Assembly: GCF_000317085.1 (NCBI RefSeq)
Contig: NC_019702.1
Coordinates: 650,394-714,393 of the forward strand
DNA: 64,000 nt
Direction: 5' to 3'
Source: Synechococcus sp. PCC 7502
Lineage (GTDB): Bacteria; Cyanobacteriota; Cyanobacteriia; Pseudanabaenales; Pseudanabaenaceae
How positions within the stretch are numbered: the first letter of the stretch is position 1; each line of letters opens with the position of its first letter. A model generated the notes under the pieces. That model ran no database searches and was not told where the DNA came from. It worked only from the letters and a program-made list of their open reading frames with translations. A program made the translations under genes and the position numbers. Shown here piece by piece: positions 57,713 through 64,000 of the stretch.

Positions 57713-58590
57713 GATGTATGATACTTAGAAAATGCTAAATCCATACTCAAGTAGCCTAACAGATAAAGAATGGGAAATTATAGAACCATTGCTCCCAAAG
57801 AAAAAGCAAACTAGACCGCCAACTTGGACAAAAAGACAAATTTTAGACGGCATACTCTACCAACTCAAAAACGGTTGTAATTGGCGAGATATGCCCCGAG
57901 ACTTACCACCATTCTCTACAGTGTATCGATACTACAAGGAGTGGAAAGATACAGGTACATTTACTGCGATTATGGAAGCTTTGCATGCAACAGCCCGTGA
58001 ACAGTCAAAAAAAATCAAAATGGACAACTTTAATCATCATTGACTCACAAGCAGTGAAAAATACCTGTAATGCAAGTATAGAATCCAAGGGCTTCTGCTC
58101 CTACAAAGCAACTAACGGGATCAAAAGACATTTAGCCGTTGACATACTGGGATTTCCTTTCTTTACCTATTTAACAAGAGCAAATGTATCAGATGACCAA
58201 GGACTGATTGAGATGTTAACGTTTAACATTGATTACTTCAAATCGAAGCCAGATGACATTACCCTAACTACGATATTGCTGGATAGTGGTTATCATATCG
58301 AAAAATTGACGACTGATTTACAGAAGGTTTATCCTGAGATTATGACTAAGATTAGGTTTGAAATTTCTCCTAAGGTATCAAAGCAACAGAAGGCAGAAAA
58401 AGGTCTGTCTGGGTTTGTAGTTGTGCCGACAAGGTGGGTAATTGAAAGGTCAAATGCTTGGGTTGAAAGATGCAAAATCTTAGTTAAGAACTTTGAGAGA
58501 ACTCTCGTTAATGCTACAGCTAAACTCAATCTTTGCTTTATTCGCTTGATGCTAAAAACAATTGCTACTCATGAGATATGAAACAGGCTC
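57685..58590 (+). mobile_element. IS5-family insertion sequence, copy 2 (906 bases)
   Basis: A complete element with inverted repeats GAGCCTGTTTCATATCT at both ends. It is flanked by TATA at 57681-57684 and 58591-58594. It lies in opposite orientation to copy 1 and sits at or in the 5' end of the IS630 element, so it arrived after it. Confidence 0.9.
57732..58581 (+). CDS. IS5-family transposase in two overlapping frames with an A8 run
   Basis: The first frame (57732-58043) has the DUF4096-type N-terminus with SLTDKEWEIIEPLLPKKKQ. The second (57985-58581) has the DDE part: IIIDSQAVKNT, ILLDSGYHIEKL and VPTRWVIERSNAWVERCK. The two overlap at the eight-A run about 58007-58014; slippage there would join them into one protein of about 280 residues. 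Copy 1 has seven A at the same place, which fuses the frames directly. The deletion that breaks copy 1 is absent here, so this copy could be functional. Confidence 0.82.
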
Positions 58591-58625
58591 TATACTTGGT
58601 AAAGAAAAAATATTAGTAATAAAAA

Positions 58626-59404
58626 ATGCGCCAAAGCTACGACAGTGATTTAACAGATCAGGAATGGGAAATAATTGGAGGAATGCTACTAACCCCATCA
58701 AAGCTAGATAGACCAGTAATTGTAGATAAGCGAGAAGTCGTGAATGGTATTTTCTACATATTCAAAAATGGCTGTACATGGAAAAACTTACCGCATGATT
58801 AACCGTATATTTCTACTTCCGAAGATGGACATTCATCGGGTTAATGGTAGAGATAAATCAGAAATTAAGTGAACGAGTAAGGATAGAGGATGGAAGAGAA
58901 GCAACAGCAAGTTTGGCAAGTCTACATAGTCAAACGGTGAAGACAACGGAAAGTGCAGGGAGCTGAGGTTTTGATGGAGGCAAAAAAATCAAGGGTAGAA
59001 AACGGCATATTATCGTAGATACTCTGGGATTATTAGTAGGAGTGGTTGTACACACTGCTGACATTGGAGAACGAGCCAGTGCAAAGTTACTATTAGAAAG
59101 CTTAAAATATCCATTGACAAGACTAAAAAAGATATTAGTAGATAAAGGATATTCTGGAGCAGAGATGACAGATTGGGTTAAAGAAAACTTTAATTGGGTC
59201 TGGGAAGTAAGTAAAAGTCCAGATAATCAGAAGGGATTTATAGTGGAATCGAAACGTTGGGTAGTAGAGAGAACCTTCGCATGGTTAGGTAAATGTCGGA
59301 GGCTGAGTAAAGACTATGAATATCATGAAAAAATGTCTGAGTCCTTTGTATACTTGTCTTTAATCCGCATAATGCTCAGAAATTTGTCCCCCGTGAATTC
59401 TTAA
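58626..59404 (+). pseudogene. Second IS5-type transposase, degraded
   Basis: From an ATG at 58626 the frame reads MRQSYDSDLTDQEWEIIGGM and continues through KNGCTWKNLPHD to an in-frame TAA. The middle part has frameshifts. From 59042 the C-terminus is open: VDKGYSGAEMTDWVKENF, KRWVVERTFAWLGKCRRLS and the Glu of the DDE triad. It is only distantly related to the other IS5 copies and lacks intact ends that I can define. Confidence 0.78.
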
Positions 59405-59829
59405 ATGGGTTCTAAGAGAAACTCACGAATTTTGGTTTCGTTAAAGGCTCCTTGCTCCCTCAGTTCTTGGGCAATATTCTGTCCGTCTATAAATTCTTGT
59501 ACTAGGTATTGTCGCCCCTCTTGTTCAGTATGTGCCAAAAGTTCAGGAATTTGAGCATGTTTGCCCAGCTTTTCTAATTGTTCTACCTCTTGCTGAAAAA
59601 GTTCGCTGGCTTTCTGCATTCCTACGCCAGTATAAGTAAATTGCTTAATTACACATTTAGGTTTCGATGGCTTACCCTCATCCTGTGCTAGTAAAGTTTT
59701 ACCAAAAACACCCTGCCCGATTACCTTAAACGCACGATAGCGATCTTGAATTAATAATCTTGCTCCACACTTAGCGCAAAAATTGGCATTGGAATGATTG
59801 ACAGTAATACAGGCAAGGCACAGGCTCAT
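59401..59829 (-). pseudogene. Serine/threonine kinase gene, truncated at the IS cluster
   Basis: 142 codons remain: a zinc-ribbon CLACITVNHSNANFCAKCG at the N-terminus, then the kinase N-lobe with GQGVFGKTLLAQD (Gly-rich loop) and CVIKQF (the ATP-binding Lys), up to KIREFLLE, after which the sequence runs into the IS5-type relic. The catalytic HRD and DFG loops are absent. In full-length form it would be a SpkB-like cyanobacterial kinase. The rest of the gene is not found on the other side of the IS cluster. Confidence 0.8.
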
Positions 59830-59946
59830 AACTATTAATTTCCCTGTCGTTTAAGGCTGTTATAGCCATATTAATATATTTTACCAGTGAGAGGCTCAGA
59901 AATTTAACCCGCTATTCGCAATCTTAGGTGCTTTTTTAAGTAGACT

Positions 59947-61071
59947 TTATAGCTCGACACAGCGCAGTCCAGCAAATATTTGGCGTACATGGGGTTGGTA
60001 CCAGTTCCGAAAAGACGATCGCAAAGTATAGGAACTACTAGCCCAACTGCCGCCCTTAAGCACATAGTGTTGTTGATCGAAATAGGGACTGGAATACCCA
60101 GAATATGGATAGGGCAGAAAATTCGGATAGGGATGAAATAAACTAGATGTCCATTCCCAGACTTGACTTTTACCAAGCAAGCGATCGCCCAAATAGTTAG
60201 CTGCTTTTTCCCATTCTGCTTCTGTTGGTAATCTCATACCTGCAAAATTAGCGTATGCCTTAGCCTCATACCAATTAAGCCCACAAACTGGACGGTCAGG
60301 ATGATCGCCAAAAATCTGCCAATGTAAGGCTTTTGATACCTGCTCCTTTTGTAACCATTGCCATCCCGCTTGACTCCACCATTTTTGATCGCAATAAGCA
60401 CCCGCACTTATAAAGTTTTGATATTGTCCTTGTGTCACAGGATGGGCAACAATCCTAAAACTATCCACATACACTGCATGGGCGGGACTCTCATTATCCA
60501 TAGCATTAGGGCGATCGCTACCTTGCGTAAAATACCCAGAGGGAATTGTAATTAGTTCAGGCTCACCAATTTGGCTCAGGCTTTGTTTCAGACTTTCAGT
60601 TAATCCATCAGTTAATATAATTGGGGATGGAAGTTGACCCTGCAACTGTAAAACTATAGCTATGGTCTCAGCGTGTTGGCTTTCATGTTGAATCAACCAT
60701 TGCCACAACTTTTCTTCTTCTTGGGATAACGAGCTAGATTCTAAGTAACCTAGCAGGCGATCGCTCACCAAATTCACATAATCAAGTACTTCAGATATTT
60801 GCGGTAATCCCACTCGCTCCGACTTTGTCAATCCATCCACCGTAAATAACTGTCTATACTCTGGCTTGGTGGGAGCTAAATCCGCGTACTTAACTACTAT
60901 CCAATCATCCCAAACCTGAGCAATATGTCCAAGGTGCCAACCTACGGGACTAAATTCGGGATGTATCTGGGTTGAGAAAACTTGATAATCTAACTTCTCA
61001 AATAGAGATAAAGTATTGCTACGGCAATCCAAAAAGTCTTTCTGAATCAGGGTTTTAACAGATGAATTCAT
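59947..61071 (-). CDS. EgtB-like non-haem iron enzyme (DinB_2 plus formylglycine-generating-type domain)
   Basis: A 374-residue protein. The DinB-like N-domain has WHLGHIAQVWDDWIV and HESQHAETIAI, giving the three His (one of His46/His49, then His129 and His133) that hold iron in EgtB. The C-terminal FGE-type domain has NWYEAKAYANFAGMRLPTE, VWEWTSS and GGSWASSSYTLRSSFRNWY. EgtB makes the sulfoxide in ergothioneine synthesis; the related OvoA and SenA use other substrates. The EgtD partner is not in the window, so the exact reaction is open. Confidence 0.82.
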   Translation of the reverse strand: MNSSVKTLIQKDFLDCRSNTLSLFEKLDYQVFSTQIHPEFSPVGWHLGHIAQVWDDWIVVKYADLAPTKPEYRQLFTVDGLTKSERVGLPQISEVLDYVNLVSDRLLGYLESSSLSQEEEKLWQWLIQHESQHAETIAIVLQLQGQLPSPIILTDGLTESLKQSLSQIGEPELITIPSGYFTQGSDRPNAMDNESPAHAVYVDSFRIVAHPVTQGQYQNFISAGAYCDQKWWSQAGWQWLQKEQVSKALHWQIFGDHPDRPVCGLNWYEAKAYANFAGMRLPTEAEWEKAANYLGDRLLGKSQVWEWTSSLFHPYPNFLPYPYSGYSSPYFDQQHYVLKGGSWASSSYTLRSSFRNWYQPHVRQIFAGLRCVEL

Positions 61072-61198
61072 CTTGGCTTGACTAAAAATCTAAACTAACT
61101 GAACAAATAACTGAACAAAAACTGAAAGCAAGAATGTCTCCCAGAATACACTAATAGCCCATAGCAAATGTGAAGGATCACCTAGCTAATGCTAAACT

Positions 61199-61747
61199 AT
61201 GACCGATAACGAGTTCAAAGTTAGCCCCATGGAAACCTTGCGAGAGGAAAATAATCGACTTCAACAGGAGTTACAGCAACGAGACCTCCTTGTTCAACAG
61301 CTATCAGAGGAGATACTGCGCCTTGTTAAGGGTAATATTGCCTTTCTGCCCAATCAGGCTTTAACTGATCAACATGCCGAGGAAATGCGATCGCTTAACC
61401 ATAAACTCGCTAATGCCGAAGAGCAACTTATCCTCAGCCAACTTTTACTCAAAGAACGAGATCAGCAAATCCAAGAACTGCGCCATGCCCTAGCTGAGTC
61501 AAATGCTCGCTCCCAAGACTTGCAACATAAAATAGAGAACTTACCCGCCGTCTATGGTAATAAATTTTCTGAGCGGATGGAACCAGTCAAATCCAAAGTT
61601 GAAGAACTGCAAAAACAAAATAGCCAACTAAATTCTGAAGTCCAAAATCTTAGCCATCGCCTTGCCCATAGTACTCCACCACAACGCATTGAAGTTCCAG
61701 AAATTCAAACATCAGGTCTGTCTTTACCAACCTTTGGCGATGATTAA
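61199..61747 (+). CDS. Coiled-coil protein, function unknown
   Basis: A 182-residue protein that is almost all heptad-like coiled coil (about 10-160), rich in Gln, Glu and Leu, with a short acidic tail ending LPTFGDD. I recognise no domain. It is followed after 53 bases by another cyanobacterial hypothetical gene on the same strand. Confidence 0.7.
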   Translation: MTDNEFKVSPMETLREENNRLQQELQQRDLLVQQLSEEILRLVKGNIAFLPNQALTDQHAEEMRSLNHKLANAEEQLILSQLLLKERDQQIQELRHALAESNARSQDLQHKIENLPAVYGNKFSERMEPVKSKVEELQKQNSQLNSEVQNLSHRLAHSTPPQRIEVPEIQTSGLSLPTFGDD

Positions 61748-61800
61748 CTGGACTTAATTAAGTATGCTTTATAGGTGTGATTTTATATGATTTCGCAAAC

Positions 61801-62268
61801 ATGACTAAAGACATAATGGCAACCTGTGCCGAACTCAGCAAACTCAGAGACCTTGTAAACCAAAGATTTGGCTTTAATTTCACAACTACAGGAAATTTCT
61901 GGCTTCCCTTAGTGTGTACAGCTAGAGGTACTATCTATGGTGAGGTGATCACTCAAGTTGCCCCTAATCAATACCATCAGCCCTATCATTTACCCGATCG
62001 CCACAGGCAGCCTCTATACCGCTTAGGATTTAAACTCCTAGATTATCTCAACGCTCCTCCTGCGGTTTATTTACTCCAGTTTGATATAGTTCCTCTATTT
62101 GAAAATGAGGTTGAGAATGATGGGAAGTTTTTATTTGATCGCCTAATCCCATTTCCCGATCAACCTGCGATCGCTTCTGTCGGAGTGCAAGAACCAAATT
62201 TATACGAGTGCCATCTTCTTTGTACGACTAACCAGCCTATCTACGATCTGGTGATTAAAGCCAAATAA
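61801..62268 (+). CDS. Conserved cyanobacterial hypothetical protein
   Basis: A 155-residue protein. The frame opens at a GTG at 61777, but the ATG at 61801 (MTKDIMATC) is the more likely start. It contains LPLVCTARGTIYGEVI and PLYRLGFKLLDYL, which look like a compact globular alpha/beta protein. I do not know its function. Confidence 0.65.
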   Translation: MTKDIMATCAELSKLRDLVNQRFGFNFTTTGNFWLPLVCTARGTIYGEVITQVAPNQYHQPYHLPDRHRQPLYRLGFKLLDYLNAPPAVYLLQFDIVPLFENEVENDGKFLFDRLIPFPDQPAIASVGVQEPNLYECHLLCTTNQPIYDLVIKAK

Positions 62269-62285
62269 TTACTTGGTTTGATAAT

Positions 62286-63197
62286 TCAGTTTGGTGACTC
62301 AATAACTTCAGGTTTCGATTCAGGAGTAACAGGCGGATTTAACTTTGGTGATGTGATTGGGGTAGCAGTCGGCTTAGTTGCCACACTAGATTGAGGTCGA
62401 GACTCAGGTAAAGCTAGTTCAATTTGATCCAGATTATCCACAGGTGCGGTTTTGGCGATCGCTGGCACAACAGGTTCTACTTTTTTAGCTTTTTTCTGGA
62501 CTTTGACTTCAGGTTCGACTCGAATTGGTGGCTCAAATGACCGACCAGTCGTTGGTGGAATTAGCGGCATTAAGGGGCGTAAAACTTGTGCGGATATTCT
62601 CTGGGCATCTTGGGATTTAGTAACAGCAAAATCCACAAAGGGCAGTTGCTCTATTTTTTCAGAACTATTTTTAGCTTCAGGAGGGAATAACTCTAGGTTT
62701 TGAATCGTACTAGATTTAGTATCATCTTTTGCTGGTTTAATTAACCGATTTAGTCCCGAAGGATCAACCCACAGATAACCAATGGTTGCACTGGAAATCA
62801 GCAGTAGGATCATAGAGATAATTCCCACAGGACTGAGCAACTTAAATGTTGATTCTGGCGATTCTTGAGAATATTCTGGAGAATTTTGCTGATATTGATC
62901 TTCTAATTCTGATCTGGGGAATATGTCTGTAAACTCTGTAGTGATTAGGTCTTGAAACTCTTCATCTAGGGTATTTTCTAAACCCGTTGGTTGTTGATCG
63001 TCCAAGTAGGATAAATCTAAATTTTGCGTATTTGGCTCTGAATCTGGTTCTAAATATAAGTTGAAATCTGAGTTTGCAACTGTATTTGGATGAATGTTAG
63101 TTAAACTAGCTTCACCTTTATATCTGGCTAGTTCTTGATCAAGATTAAGCTCTAAACCAGCAAGAGCTGTCTTTAATATAGGATTTACTGATGTCAT
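62286..63197 (-). CDS. Membrane protein downstream of the sigma-like gene
   Basis: A 303-residue protein with an acidic N-terminal half, one membrane helix (about 123-145, PVGIISMILLLISSATIGYLW), and a Pro/Lys-rich C-terminal part. The N-terminal ALAGLELNLDQELARYKGE resembles the LDxQLExELxRYR motif common in cyanobacterial proteins of unknown role. Its place directly after a sigma-factor-like gene suggests an anti-sigma or sensor role, but nothing in the sequence proves it. Confidence 0.6.
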   Translation of the reverse strand: MTSVNPILKTALAGLELNLDQELARYKGEASLTNIHPNTVANSDFNLYLEPDSEPNTQNLDLSYLDDQQPTGLENTLDEEFQDLITTEFTDIFPRSELEDQYQQNSPEYSQESPESTFKLLSPVGIISMILLLISSATIGYLWVDPSGLNRLIKPAKDDTKSSTIQNLELFPPEAKNSSEKIEQLPFVDFAVTKSQDAQRISAQVLRPLMPLIPPTTGRSFEPPIRVEPEVKVQKKAKKVEPVVPAIAKTAPVDNLDQIELALPESRPQSSVATKPTATPITSPKLNPPVTPESKPEVIESPN

Positions 63198-63245
63198 AGC
63201 TTCATAAAAAAATTTATAATAAAACTTCTAATGATTCTGAAAAGC

Positions 63246-63884
63246 TTAGGCTTTGACCATACCTGATAATAGATAAATTTCTTGAATATCCTGTGGTAAA
63301 AGTTCTGTAATCGCCAAACTTGCCCTAGCAATCAATGCCTCAATATCTTTAACTTGATACCCCTCCCCCTCGGAGCGTAAATAGGCAGCAATGCGACTGG
63401 AACTCCAATCAAAGGTCTGGGATAAAACTAGCACTAACCGTAAATCCTTTGGTAATGCTGCTAATGCTTGATCCAGATACCATAAAAATGGCGGGGAAGT
63501 CAAAGCTGGGTTATAGTCCATTACGTTGTTATTTTTAGTGGCGGTTTTAATGTTTTTAATATTGTTGCGATCAAATTCGTTAATTACCACGGCGGCAATG
63601 TCTGTCAGAAAGCTTTGCAAAGAGTTACTAATTTCTAGATCAATTAACCTTAGCTCTTGAAAAATTCGCTTCCATACCTGTACAAATAAATAATCTGCCT
63701 CTATGGGCGATCGCTCTACATCATGGGTCAAGGTATAAATAATCTGTCCATATCGACAAAAAATTAAGACTAAATATTTCCCCGACTGTGGCTCTGCCCG
63801 AAATGAAGTCAGAAGTTCTTGATCTGTTTTTCCAATAAGAGGCTTAACCAATGGATGATTAGTTTCTATAGGTTTAAACACCAT
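63246..63884 (-). CDS. Sigma-70-like (ECF-type) protein
   Basis: A 212-residue protein whose N-terminal part (DQELLTSFR, then IFCRYGQIIYTL, EADYLFVQVWKRIFQEL) matches the pattern of sigma region 2, and whose C-terminal part (LPKDLRLVLVLSQTFDWSSSRIAAYL) resembles region 4. It looks like a family I know from cyanobacteria and not a classical ECF factor; the conserved DNA-contacting residues are not all clear. It lies 48 bases before the membrane-protein gene on the same strand. Confidence 0.65.
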   Translation of the reverse strand: MVFKPIETNHPLVKPLIGKTDQELLTSFRAEPQSGKYLVLIFCRYGQIIYTLTHDVERSPIEADYLFVQVWKRIFQELRLIDLEISNSLQSFLTDIAAVVINEFDRNNIKNIKTATKNNNVMDYNPALTSPPFLWYLDQALAALPKDLRLVLVLSQTFDWSSSRIAAYLRSEGEGYQVKDIEALIARASLAITELLPQDIQEIYLLSGMVKA

Positions 63885-64000
63885 ATATATCGAACCAAAT
63901 TACTAACTTTAATCATAAATCTAATCCAATAAACAGGCAGGCAAATTTGCACCAGATTAGGCTATATTCACATACCCATTGATCAAATAATAGATTAAAT

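Overview
The window is chromosomal DNA from a cyanobacterium. The octamer GCGATCGC (HIP1) recurs through almost all of it. The gene set includes phylloquinone biosynthesis (menG), the magnesium chelatase D subunit (chlD), the carotenoid desaturase CrtD, a diflavin flavoprotein, a long PEP carboxylase and several families I know only from cyanobacteria. The moderate A+T content and the families present would fit a Pseudanabaena-like lineage, but that placement is a guess.

Layout. 1-3.8 kb: an anthranilate/aminodeoxychorismate synthase fragment, small proteins, tRNA-Ser(CGA), menG and a phosphohexomutase. 3.8-8.8 kb: an accessory block of HigBA (toxin frameshifted), TumA/TumE-like and VapBC modules, separated by copies of a short repeat that includes the 3' end of vapC, followed by a one-polypeptide MmeI-like restriction-modification enzyme. 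8.9-18.6 kb: housekeeping genes (ribF, moaD, rpsR, rpmG, a DUF4350/DUF4129 membrane cluster, a phosphopantetheinyl transferase, tgt, a double ComFB protein, rpe, crtD). 18.7-23.3 kb: the most striking locus, two tandem paralogues that each fuse a leucine-binding-protein-type periplasmic domain to a complete pentameric ligand-gated ion channel. 23.5-45.2 kb: a permease, an MBL-fold protein, a lone LivG-type ATPase, a rhodanese, an asparaginase, an alkyltransferase-like protein, a diflavin flavoprotein, an M23 peptidase, a ferredoxin/degenerate-cyclase fusion, ppc, an ExbB-type protein, argC, a family 9 glycosyltransferase, a DUF4336 protein, and an RND efflux operon divergent from a marR gene.

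45.2-49.0 kb is a second accessory block. It has a 3' relic of the radical-SAM gene that lies intact 3.4 kb away, a DUF433/DUF5615 toxin-antitoxin pair, and an HNH-like gene cut by an IS5-family element and paired with a YkgJ cysteine-cluster gene. After the radical-SAM and aldehyde dehydrogenase genes, 53.2-53.9 kb holds relics of DUF29, HNH and a tRNA-like half. chlD follows, then an insertion-sequence graveyard (56.0-59.4 kb) with ISAs1-like, IS5 and IS630 pieces, one IS5 copy lying at or in the IS630 end, and a kinase gene truncated at its edge. The window ends with an EgtB-like enzyme, a coiled-coil protein, two cyanobacterial hypothetical proteins and a sigma-factor-like protein. I noticed no HIP1 octamer between about 46.3 and 49.0 kb or between about 56.0 and 60.1 kb, which fits foreign or recently turned-over DNA.

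How the parts relate: the channel pair may report an extracellular amino-acid-like ligand as an ion flux. The two accessory blocks look like defence and addiction cargo at different stages of decay. The rest is ordinary cyanobacterial metabolism, with operons confined to rpmG-rpsR, the RND pair, the toxin-antitoxin pairs, the channel pair and short neighbour pairs. All assignments come from reading the sequence; no database search was run.
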